Part shown: in pieces, positions 36,201 through 43,865 of the stretch
Layout: the number at the start of each line of letters is the position of its first letter
Numbering within the stretch: position 1 is the stretch's first letter
NCBI GenBank assembly: GCA_036924855.1
Contig: JBAGRP010000001.1
Coordinates: forward strand, 1,612,001 to 1,676,000
Source of the DNA: Nitrobacteraceae bacterium AZCC 2146
GTDB lineage: Bacteria > Pseudomonadota > Alphaproteobacteria > Rhizobiales > Xanthobacteraceae
DNA length: 64,000 nucleotides
Direction of reading: 5' to 3'
Position numbers and translations under genes: made by a program
The notes under the pieces: generated by a model
What the model was told of the DNA's origin: nothing
The model's database searches: none
The model's input: the letters and a program-made list of their open reading frames with translations, nothing else

Positions 36201-36361
36201 ACCACGGCAATATACCCTGACTTCGCAGGCTGGGGGAACATGGTTCGAACCACAATGCCGGATCGGCGGCGCTTGCGGGGGGACAAGCCGTCGCTATGAT
36301 CCCATCCACCGGCCCAGAGATGCGTTCAGCATCCGCACAGCCAATTTACAGGGAGAACGCC

Positions 36362-37930
36362 ATGAATATCACCCAGGGCCTGCGCCGGGTGCTGCAGACC
36401 AATCCGGCCGGGACGGCGACCATCGATGGCGATCGCCGCCGCGACTGGCGCGAGGTCGGTGGCCGCGTGGCGAGGCTGGCAGGTGCGCTGCAAAAGCTCG
36501 GCGTCAAGCCCGGCGACCGGGTTGCGGTACTGATGCTGAATTCCGACCGCTATCTCGAACTCTATCTCGGCGTCGCCTGGGCCGGCGCCGTGATCGTGCC
36601 GACCAATGTGCGCTGGAGCGCCACGGAAATCGCGGACTCGCTGCTGGACTGCCGCGCCACCGCGCTGGTGGTCGACAGCGCTTTCGCGGCGATGGGCGTC
36701 GATCTCGCCAAGGCGATGCCGCTGACGCTGATCCATGCCGACGACGACGCCGGCCCCGCCGAAGCGCATGACTACGAAGAACTGGTGGCAACCAGCCAGC
36801 CGATCCCGGACGCGATGCGGGCGCGCGACGACCTTGCCGGCATCTTCTACACCGGCGGCACCACCGGCCGCTCCAAGGGTGTGATGCTCAGCCACGGCAA
36901 CATCGTCAGCAATTCGCTGCACATGCTGGGCGAAGGTCTGGTGCCGGAAGGCTCGATCTACCTCAACGCCGCGCCGATGTTTCACGTCGCCAATGGCGGC
37001 GCGATGTTCACGTCCCTGATATCAGGCGGCACCAACGTCATCGTCCGGATGTTCAATCCGGAGCTGGTGATGCAGACCATCGCGCGCGAGAAGGTCACGG
37101 CGACGCTGATCGTGCCGACCATGATCCAGATGCTGGTCGATCATCCCGCCTTTCACAGCGCCGACCTGTCGTCAATGAAGCAGATGATGTACGGCGCCTC
37201 GCCGATCAACGAAGCCTTGCTGAAACGCGCCATGGCCGGCCTGCCCGGCACTGAATTCCACCAGCTCTACGGCATGACCGAATTGTCGCCGCTGGCGACG
37301 CATCTGCCGTGGGACCAGCACTTTGGCGAAGCCGCCACTGCAAAGGGCCGACAGCGCGCCTGCGGCCGCGCCGCCGTCGGCTGCGAGGCGCGGATCGTCG
37401 ATGCCGACCGCAAGCCTGTCGGCAGCGGCGTGGTCGGCGAAATCGCGGTGCGCGGCCAGAACGTGATGATGGGCTATTGGGAACGCCCGGAAGAAACCGC
37501 CAGGGCCGTGATCGACGGCTGGATGCACACCGGCGACGGCGGCTACATGGACGACGAAGGCTATATCTATCTGGTCGACCGAATGAAGGACATGATCATC
37601 TCCGGTGGCGAGAACGTCTATTCGATCGAGGTCGAGAACGTCGTCGCGCAGCATCCGGCGGTGGCGCAATGCGCTGTCATCGGCATCCCCGATCCGCAAT
37701 GGGGCGAGACCGTCCACGCCCTCGTGATTCCGAAGCCGGGCATCAGCGTCAATGCCGCCGAGATCATCGCCTTCTGCAAGGAAAAGATCGCCGGCTATAA
37801 ATGCCCGCGCAGCGTCGATATCCGCAGCGACCCCTTCCCGCTCTCCGGCGCCGGCAAGGTGCTGAAGCGCGAATTGCGACGGCCGTTCTGGGAGAGCGCC
37901 ACGGCCGCACCACAGGCGAAGGCGGGATAG
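36362..37930 (+). CDS. Acyl-CoA synthetase (AMP-forming)
   Basis: 522 aa. The P-loop-like motif FYTGGTTGRSKGVMLSH, the adenylate-binding YGMTELSP, the hinge TGDGGYMDDEGYIYLVDR and the C-terminal Lys in GAGKVLKRELR are those of ANL acyl-CoA ligases. AGGGAGAACGCC precedes the ATG. The acid substrate cannot be named. It stands opposite a set of leftward beta-oxidation-like genes and may supply their CoA thioester. Confidence 0.9.
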   Translation: MNITQGLRRVLQTNPAGTATIDGDRRRDWREVGGRVARLAGALQKLGVKPGDRVAVLMLNSDRYLELYLGVAWAGAVIVPTNVRWSATEIADSLLDCRATALVVDSAFAAMGVDLAKAMPLTLIHADDDAGPAEAHDYEELVATSQPIPDAMRARDDLAGIFYTGGTTGRSKGVMLSHGNIVSNSLHMLGEGLVPEGSIYLNAAPMFHVANGGAMFTSLISGGTNVIVRMFNPELVMQTIAREKVTATLIVPTMIQMLVDHPAFHSADLSSMKQMMYGASPINEALLKRAMAGLPGTEFHQLYGMTELSPLATHLPWDQHFGEAATAKGRQRACGRAAVGCEARIVDADRKPVGSGVVGEIAVRGQNVMMGYWERPEETARAVIDGWMHTGDGGYMDDEGYIYLVDRMKDMIISGGENVYSIEVENVVAQHPAVAQCAVIGIPDPQWGETVHALVIPKPGISVNAAEIIAFCKEKIAGYKCPRSVDIRSDPFPLSGAGKVLKRELRRPFWESATAAPQAKAG

Positions 37931-38719
37931 TCACATCTCGAATACTTCGCCGTCGTAGCCGGCTTCCGCCGGAATCCGCAGCTGGCGCTTGTCGCCGTCC
38001 TTGGTGACCACCGGGGTCACGGTGACGACCACGCTGCCGCGGGCATCGTCGAGCGCGGCGGCGACGCTCGGCTGCTTGCCGAGCTTGATCAGGTTGCGCG
38101 TGGTTGGGAATGGCAAGGTGAAACGCCCCGATGCGCCGCCTTCCAGCGCCTCACGCGGCGAGAGCCAGATCGAGTCGGTGGATTCCTTGCCGTCATGCAT
38201 GCCGACCTGCTCCGGCGGCGCGGCGGCGAGAAAGAACCAGGTGTCGAACCGCTTCGGCATCCCCACAGGCGTGATCCAGTGCGCGTAGGGCACCAAGAGG
38301 TCGAGCGCCAGCACCAGATCGTTGTCGGCGATGATATCAGCGAAGCTGATCTTGCCCTCATTGAGCGCATCACGATGGGCATCGGCGATCTGCCCTGCTC
38401 GCTTGGCTTCGATCAGTTCGTTCGATCCGCGCGGGCGCGCCAGCAGGATCCGGCTTTCCTCAAACGTCTCGCGGATTGCAGCGATGCGAAAATTCAGCGT
38501 TGTGGCATCGTGTCCAGCAACGCCCGTGTAGAGCTCGGGCCTGCCAATAATATCCTGATCGCCGGCATCGACGCTGCCGCCGGGAAACACCAGCGCGCCC
38601 GAGGCAAACTCGATCTGATAGTGCCGCACCATCATGAAAACCTCGATGGCATCGGCGGCGCCCTCGCGAAGCAACAGGATAGTGGACGCAGGACGCGCGA
38701 CGCCGGGCTCGCTGGGCAT
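37931..38719 (-). CDS. NUDIX hydrolase, NUDT19-like
   Basis: 262 aa. A Nudix box split by an insertion: GALVFPGGSVDAGD then AAIRETFEESRILL, the pattern seen in NUDT7/NUDT19-type CoA diphosphatases that have a long loop inside the box. Likely hydrolyses CoA or acyl-CoA to 3',5'-ADP and phosphopantetheine, fitting a cluster of CoA-thioester enzymes. The stop abuts the stop of the acyl-CoA synthetase gene. Confidence 0.82.
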   Translation of the reverse strand: MPSEPGVARPASTILLLREGAADAIEVFMMVRHYQIEFASGALVFPGGSVDAGDQDIIGRPELYTGVAGHDATTLNFRIAAIRETFEESRILLARPRGSNELIEAKRAGQIADAHRDALNEGKISFADIIADNDLVLALDLLVPYAHWITPVGMPKRFDTWFFLAAAPPEQVGMHDGKESTDSIWLSPREALEGGASGRFTLPFPTTRNLIKLGKQPSVAAALDDARGSVVVTVTPVVTKDGDKRQLRIPAEAGYDGEVFEM

Positions 38720-38763
38720 GATTTTCTCCCTGATCAGCGTTCAATGCGCGGACCGATTTATCG

Positions 38764-38876
38764 TCGTCATGCCCGGCCTTGTGCCGGGCATCCACGTCTT
38801 ACTTGGTGCCAAAGACGTGGATGGCCGGGATATCTAGCGCGAAGACGCGCTTCGCGCTTTTGGCCCGGCCACGACG
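38764..38876. repeat. Intergenic palindromic repeat
   Basis: Opens with TCGTCATGCCCGGCC and closes with GGCCCGGCCACGACGA, with inner hairpins CCCGGCCTTGTGCCGGG and GCGCGAAGACGCGCTTCGCGC. It sits between the NUDIX and aldolase genes and may act as a bidirectional terminator. Confidence 0.65.
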
Positions 38877-38893
38877 AACTCTGGCGTATTTGT

Positions 38894-39847
38894 CTAGCCC
38901 GCCGCGCTGGACTGCGGCTGCAGGTTGGCGCGCTTGTCGAAGCGGGCGACGCGCGACAGCAGGTAATCGATCTCGGCCTTGGCAGTGACCGAGATCGCCG
39001 ACGCCGGCTTGCGCTGCGCCATCGAGGCGATGATGCCGCGCTTCTGCAGCACGTATTTGCGCGCGGCGAGGCCGACGCCGGGCTGCTGCTCGTAGCGGAT
39101 CAGCGGCAGATGCGCGTCGAACAGGTCGTGCGCCTTGTCGCGCTCGCCTTTCTTCTGCAGGTTCACCACATCGATCAGCAATTCCGGGAAGGCATAGCCG
39201 GTCATGGCGCCATCGGCGCCGCGCTCCATCTCGAAGTCCAGGAAGGTGCCGCCATTGCCGGTCAGGATCGACAGTTCGCGCAAGGAGCCGTCCTTCTGGA
39301 AACCGCGCAGCGTGGTGATCTTTTCCAGACCCGGCCAGTCCTCATGCTTCAGCATCACGCAGGACTTGCTGTCCATGATGATCTTGCGAATCACCGCCGG
39401 CGTCATGACCACGGTCAGCGTCAGCGGATAGTCCTGCAGCACCCAGGGAATGTCGTCGCCGATCGCTTCCACGGCCTGCTTGAAATAGCCGGTGATCTGG
39501 TCGTCGGTGCGCAGATGCGGCGGCGGCGCGATCATCACGCCGGCGGCGCCTGCATCCATCGATTTCTGGGCCAGCGAGCGCATCGACGCAAAGCCCGGCG
39601 ACGAGACGCCGACGATGATCTGCATGTTCTTGGCGCGCTTGACGAAGCGCGTCGCCACCGCCTCGGCCTCGGCGGCTTCCAGCTTCGGCGCCTCGCCGAG
39701 AATGCCGAGCACGGTGACGCCGTCGCAGCCGACTTCGGCATAGAAGTCGGTCAGGCGGTCGATCGACTTGTCGTCGATCCGGCCATCGTCGTGGAACGGG
39801 GTCGGCGCAATCGCAAAAGTGCCTGCGGCCTTGGGGGTCAGTTTCAT
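38894..39847 (-). CDS. Dihydrodipicolinate-synthase-family aldolase/lyase
   Basis: 317 aa from the ATG at 39847, preceded by AAGGAG. TIM-barrel class I aldolase: the Schiff-base Lys is in SCVMLKHEDWPG, the catalytic Tyr in VLQDYPLTLT, and the pyruvate loop is at GILGEAPKL. The usual GTTGE is replaced by GILGE, so it is not DapA itself but one of the catabolic relatives acting on an unknown oxo-acid. It ends a leftward gene run with SDR, hydratase and thiolase-like genes. Confidence 0.82.
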   Translation of the reverse strand: MKLTPKAAGTFAIAPTPFHDDGRIDDKSIDRLTDFYAEVGCDGVTVLGILGEAPKLEAAEAEAVATRFVKRAKNMQIIVGVSSPGFASMRSLAQKSMDAGAAGVMIAPPPHLRTDDQITGYFKQAVEAIGDDIPWVLQDYPLTLTVVMTPAVIRKIIMDSKSCVMLKHEDWPGLEKITTLRGFQKDGSLRELSILTGNGGTFLDFEMERGADGAMTGYAFPELLIDVVNLQKKGERDKAHDLFDAHLPLIRYEQQPGVGLAARKYVLQKRGIIASMAQRKPASAISVTAKAEIDYLLSRVARFDKRANLQPQSSAAG

Positions 39848-39910
39848 GGTGTCTCCTTGAGAAATCAAATCGAGACGGCAACCGCCTGCCCCGTCGCGGC
39901 GCAATATGCC

Positions 39911-40789
39911 CTAAAATCGCCGCGCGGACATCTTGGTATCCGCTTCGGAGAAGAAAATCTCGCTGGCATGGGCGACCACATCCTCGGCCTTCCAGCCGTC
40001 ATGGGGCGGCTTCCAGCCGTCCATTTCCATCATCTTCATCTCGCGGACGCCGCGCGGGCCGGAAACGCCGAGAACCTTGCCGGTCTGGCTGCCGGAGAGA
40101 TCGCTGACCATGTAGAGCACCGCCGGCGCGATGCCGTCCGGGCCCAGCGCCGCGCCGGGATTCTCGATGTAGCGCGGCAGGTCGGCGGTCATCCGGGTCA
40201 GCGCGCCCGGCGCCAGCGTCCACACGCGGATGTTGTATTTGCGGCCTTCGATCGCCAGCACGTTCGACAGGCCCCAAATACCGCCTTTCGCCGAACCATA
40301 ATTGCTCTGCCCGAAATTGCCGATCAGGCCTGAGGTCGACGAAGTGTTGACGATGACGCCGCCGCCATTCTCCTTCATCCATTTGAACACCGGCTGGGTG
40401 ACGCAGAACGTGCCCTTGAGATGCACCTTCATCACCTTGTCCCAGGCGGCTTCGGTGGCCTTGGCAAAGGTCTGGTCGAGCAGAATGCCGGCATTGTTGA
40501 CGAGGATATCGACCTTGCCGAAGGCCTTGATGGCCTCGTCGAACACCGACTGGCCGCCAGCCATGGTCGAGATGTCGGCGCCATTGGCCACTGCGCGGCC
40601 GCCTCCGGCATGAATCGCGTTGACCACCTGCTGCGCCATTGAGAGGTCGGAGCCGGAGCCGTCGCGCGGGCCGCCGAGATCGTTGACCACGACTGCCGCG
40701 CCCTCTTGCGCGAACAGCTTTGCGTAGGCTTCGCCGAGGCCGCCACCGGCGCCTGTGATGATCGCCACCTTGCCGTCGAGCAACCCCAT
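39911..40789 (-). CDS. SDR, peroxisomal-MFE-type 3-hydroxyacyl-CoA dehydrogenase-like
   Basis: 292 aa. Cofactor loop TGAGGGLGEAYAKLFAQEGA, then VVVNDLGG and the catalytic N-S-Y-K set with YGSAKGG. The pattern GAGGGLG plus VVVNDLG is that of the (3R)-hydroxyacyl-CoA dehydrogenase part of multifunctional enzyme 2. The neighbouring MaoC-type hydratase would supply its (3R)-hydroxyacyl-CoA substrate, giving a D-type beta-oxidation pair. Substrate unknown. Confidence 0.88.
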   Translation of the reverse strand: MGLLDGKVAIITGAGGGLGEAYAKLFAQEGAAVVVNDLGGPRDGSGSDLSMAQQVVNAIHAGGGRAVANGADISTMAGGQSVFDEAIKAFGKVDILVNNAGILLDQTFAKATEAAWDKVMKVHLKGTFCVTQPVFKWMKENGGGVIVNTSSTSGLIGNFGQSNYGSAKGGIWGLSNVLAIEGRKYNIRVWTLAPGALTRMTADLPRYIENPGAALGPDGIAPAVLYMVSDLSGSQTGKVLGVSGPRGVREMKMMEMDGWKPPHDGWKAEDVVAHASEIFFSEADTKMSARRF

Positions 40790-40824
40790 AGCGGCCTCCT
40801 CCCTGTTTTGGTTTTATTGTTCTT

Positions 40825-40976
40825 GTCATTCCGGGATGCGCTCCGCGCCGGCGAAAGCCGGTCGGAGTGCAGACCCGGAATCTAGATCGCTCCGGTACTC
40901 TTCTGGATTCCGGGCTCGCTCGCAGCTGTCGCTGCTCCCGCCCTCAGGCGCGCCAATTGGCGCGCCGGGGAATGAC
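40825..40976. repeat. Intergenic palindromic repeat
   Basis: Opens GTCATTCCGGGATGCG and closes CGCCGGGGAATGAC, with inner hairpins around GCGCCGGCGAAAGCCGGTC and GCGCGCCAATTGGCGCGC. Same family as the element at 21958-22094. It separates the SDR and MaoC genes. Confidence 0.7.
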
Positions 40977-40984
40977 AATGCAAG

Positions 40985-41845
40985 TTACGCCAGAACGGTT
41001 TTTCCGCTCTTGATCACGGTGACGTTGCGCGATTTCACCTTGGCTTCGAACGAAATGACGTTGCCGTCCTTCCACAGATCCATGGTCACGGTCTCGCCGG
41101 GATAGACCGGCGACGAGAACCTGACAGCGTGCTGCCTGAACGCCGAGGGATCGTAGTCGGCATAGGTCTGCAGCACGCCACGGCACGTCAGGCCATACGT
41201 GCACATGCCGTGCAGGATCGGGCGCGGGAAGCCGGCACGCTTGGCGAATTCGGGATCGCTGTGCAGCGGATTGCGATCGCCACAGAGGCGATAGATCAGC
41301 GCCTGGTCCGGCCGCGTGCTGATATCGACGGATTGGTCCGGCGCACGCGTCGGCACCTGGTGCGGCTCGGGCTGGCCGTCGGACGGGCCGCCAAAGCCGC
41401 CATCGCCACGGGCAAAGCGCGAGGCGACCAAAGTCGCCAGCTCTTCACCAGCCTCGTTGCGCAGCACCGTCTTGTGACGGATCACCGCGCCCTTGTCCTT
41501 GCCCTTGTCGAACACGTCGAGCACGCTGGAGTCGGCCGTGATCTTGGCAGCCACCGGCATCGGCCTGTGAAAGGTGATGTCGCGCTCGCCATCGACGACG
41601 AGCAGCTTGTTGAGATTCATCTCGCCGGGACCTGCGCCCCATGCCGCGACCGACGCAAAAGTCGGCACCACCTTCACCGGACGTTCCGTGTAGTAGGCCT
41701 CGTTGACGAAAGCCAACTCCTTCTCGTCCATCGGATCGGCGCCGAGGCCGATGCCATAGGCGTACAGCATCACGTCGCGGTCGGTGTAGCTGTATTTCTG
41801 GCCGATGTTCTTCAGTGCCATCAGCTGTTCGTAGTTGATCGGCAT
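40985..41845 (-). CDS. MaoC-type (R)-specific enoyl-CoA hydratase
   Basis: 286 aa with two hot-dog domains. The C-terminal one carries the hydratase-2 motif YRLCGDRNPLHSDPEFA followed by PRPILHGMCTYG, with catalytic Asp and His. The N-terminal one is degenerate, as in double-hotdog enzymes of peroxisomal MFE-2 type. It hydrates trans-2-enoyl-CoA to (3R)-hydroxyacyl-CoA, matching the SDR downstream. Confidence 0.9.
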   Translation of the reverse strand: MPINYEQLMALKNIGQKYSYTDRDVMLYAYGIGLGADPMDEKELAFVNEAYYTERPVKVVPTFASVAAWGAGPGEMNLNKLLVVDGERDITFHRPMPVAAKITADSSVLDVFDKGKDKGAVIRHKTVLRNEAGEELATLVASRFARGDGGFGGPSDGQPEPHQVPTRAPDQSVDISTRPDQALIYRLCGDRNPLHSDPEFAKRAGFPRPILHGMCTYGLTCRGVLQTYADYDPSAFRQHAVRFSSPVYPGETVTMDLWKDGNVISFEAKVKSRNVTVIKSGKTVLA

Positions 41846-41880
41846 CAGTGGCTTCCTCTTCTTGTCGCTGTTGCTTTTGA

Positions 41881-41991
41881 CATCCTCATGGTGAGGAGGC
41901 GCTTGCGCCGTCTCGAACCATGAGGATGGTGCGCTCTTTTTGTCGCATCATCCTTCGAGACGCGCGCAAGAGCGCGCTCCTCAGGATGAGG
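41881..41991. repeat. Two adjacent intergenic repeat units
   Basis: CATCCTCATGGTGAGGAGGC to CCATGAGGATGG (41881-41929) and CATCCTTCGAGACGCGC to CTCCTCAGGATGAGG (41946-41991). Each is an imperfect palindrome of a type common in Bradyrhizobium genomes. They lie between the MaoC and DUF35 genes. Confidence 0.65.
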
Positions 41992-41998
41992 TCTCGGT

Positions 41999-42388
41999 TT
42001 ACGCCGGCGTGAAGAATGGCAGCGGCGCGCCGTCGGTGGGCTTGAACACCACCTTGACCTTCTGGCCGATCTTCAGGGTCTGCATGTCGCAGTCGACGAA
42101 GTTGGTCAGAAGCGACGGGCCTTCCTTCAGCGTGACGTAACCGATTGCATAAGGCCCGGTGGCGGATTTGCGCATCAGGCTGAACGTATAGATCGTCGCC
42201 TCGCCCGAACTTTCCTCCCACACGGTCTGGTCCGAGAAGCAGAACGGGCAGATCGAACGCGGAAAATAATGCGGCTCGCCGCAGGCGGTGCAGCGCTTGA
42301 ACAGCAGCTTGCCCTTGGCGGCAGCGTCCCAATATTCCTTGGTCTCGGGATTGCCTTCCGGCGCAGGGTACTTCTTGGTCGTTTCCAT
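41999..42388 (-). CDS. DUF35 Zn-ribbon/OB-fold protein
   Basis: 129 aa. A Zn-ribbon with CTACGE and ICPFC (two Cys pairs, residues about 33-52) is followed by an OB-fold. The ATG overlaps the TAA of the upstream thiolase-like gene by one base, so the two are made together. DUF35 proteins bind thiolase-like partners; in steroid degradation the ChsH2-type DUF35 domain and Ltp2-type thiolase form an aldolase. A partner role here is inferred from coupling. Confidence 0.88.
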   Translation of the reverse strand: METTKKYPAPEGNPETKEYWDAAAKGKLLFKRCTACGEPHYFPRSICPFCFSDQTVWEESSGEATIYTFSLMRKSATGPYAIGYVTLKEGPSLLTNFVDCDMQTLKIGQKVKVVFKPTDGAPLPFFTPA

Positions 42389-43536
42389 TACACGCGCTCC
42401 AGAATGGCGGTAGAGGCGGCATGGCGCACGCCGAGCAGGCCGCCGGTGCCGTGCACCACGGCGAGATCGCAGTTCGGCACCTGCACCTTGGGATGGGCCT
42501 CGCCGCGCAGCTGGCGCACGGCTTCGAGGATCTTGGTCATACCGCCGCGGTTGACCGGATGGTTGTTGCAGAGACCACCGCCGTCGGTATTCCACGGCAA
42601 CTTGCCGACACCCGAAATCAGGTTGCCGTCGGCGACGAACTTGCCGCCCTGGCCCTTCTCGCAGAAGCCGATGTCTTCCAGCTGCATCACCACGGTGATG
42701 GTGAAGCTGTCATAGATCGAGGCGTACTTCATGTCCGACGGCTTCACGCCCGCTTCGGCGAAGGCCGCCGGTCCCGACCACACGCCGGCGGAATAGGTCA
42801 GATCGAGATCCTTGCCGCCGCGCGGGCCCTTGAGGGCTTCGCCGTGGCCGATCATCCGCACCAGCGGCTTCTTCAGGCTGCGCGCGATTTCCTCTGACGT
42901 GACGATAATGGCGCCGCCGCCGTCGCTGACCACACAGCAATCCAGCCGATGCAGCGGGTCGGAGATCATCGGCGAGTTGAGCACGTCCTCGACGGTGACG
43001 ACGTCCTTCAGCATCGCGTGCGGGTTGTACTGCGCGTGATGCGAGGCCGCGACCTTGACCCAGGCGAGTTGCTCGCTGGTGGTGCCGAAGTCATGCATGT
43101 GGCGCAGGGCGCACATGCCGTAAATGTTGTGCGTGGTGGCCTGATAGGCCGCCTCGAAATCGACTTCCGGCCCGACGGTGCGGGGCGGCATCGCGCCGGT
43201 GCGCGGCTTGCCCGCCAGCGTCACCAGTACGATCGAGGCGCGGCCGGCATTGATGGCTTCTGCGGCATGTCCAAGCGCGATGATGTAGGAGCAGCCGCCG
43301 GTCTCGGTGGAATCCAGGTGGCGCACCTTGAGGCCCATATAGTCGGCCATGGCCATCACGCCGCCCGGCGCATCGCCGGCGCAGATATAGCCGTCGATAT
43401 CGTCCTTGGTCAGCCCGGCATCGATCAGCGCGCCACGGGCGCATTCGGCGTGCAATTGTGCGGTGGATTTATCGGGTGCATGCCGGGTCGGATGCTCGTA
43501 GATCCCGGCGAGGTACGCCTTGCCTTTGATGCTCAA
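42388..43536 (-). CDS. Thiolase-like (SCP2/Ltp2-type) protein
   Basis: 382 aa with the thiolase fold. The position of the nucleophile is TETGGCSYIIALGHA (C82). The second half has YDSFTITVVMQLEDIGFC and WNTDGGGLCNNHP. The canonical C-terminal C-x-G of true thiolases is replaced by VHGTGGLLG. This divergence and the coupled DUF35 gene resemble the Ltp2-type retro-aldolases as much as degradative thiolases, so the reaction (thiolysis or aldol cleavage of a CoA thioester) is uncertain. Confidence 0.85.
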   Translation of the reverse strand: MSIKGKAYLAGIYEHPTRHAPDKSTAQLHAECARGALIDAGLTKDDIDGYICAGDAPGGVMAMADYMGLKVRHLDSTETGGCSYIIALGHAAEAINAGRASIVLVTLAGKPRTGAMPPRTVGPEVDFEAAYQATTHNIYGMCALRHMHDFGTTSEQLAWVKVAASHHAQYNPHAMLKDVVTVEDVLNSPMISDPLHRLDCCVVSDGGGAIIVTSEEIARSLKKPLVRMIGHGEALKGPRGGKDLDLTYSAGVWSGPAAFAEAGVKPSDMKYASIYDSFTITVVMQLEDIGFCEKGQGGKFVADGNLISGVGKLPWNTDGGGLCNNHPVNRGGMTKILEAVRQLRGEAHPKVQVPNCDLAVVHGTGGLLGVRHAASTAILERV

Positions 43537-43679
43537 GAAATTCTCCGCTGGTGTTCATTCCCGGCAGATGTCTTCGCGCGTCAAAGCAGGATTGGCAAGC
43601 GTCGGAAACGCGCGGCAGGTTTACTGCGACGAGCAATTTCACGATGCGGAATGAGCCGTCTACCGGCGTGCAATGACTT

Positions 43680-43859
43680 GTGTCCCGGACGCGGTACGGC
43701 ATTCTCAGGCGATGCGAAGCATCGCCGCCATGCCGCTCCGCAGATCCGGGACCCACTCTTCATTTCAAATAGATGGACCCCGGATCAGCAGCGCACCACG
43801 CCACCCAAACGATGCTTCGCATCGTCAGGCGGCGCGCTGCGCAGCATCCGGGGCACGGG
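43680..43859. repeat. Intergenic repeat region
   Basis: Two palindromic units: GTCCCGGACGCGG to GCAGATCCGGGAC (43682-43752) with an inner GCGATGCGAAGCATCGC hairpin, and ACCCCGGATCAGCAGCGCACC to GGCGCGCTGCGCAGCATCCGGGG (43780-43855) with ACGATGCTTCGCATCGT inside. It fills the space between the thiolase-like and indolepyruvate oxidoreductase genes; no gene seen at 43537-43865. Confidence 0.7.
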
Positions 43860-43865
43860 ATTGCG

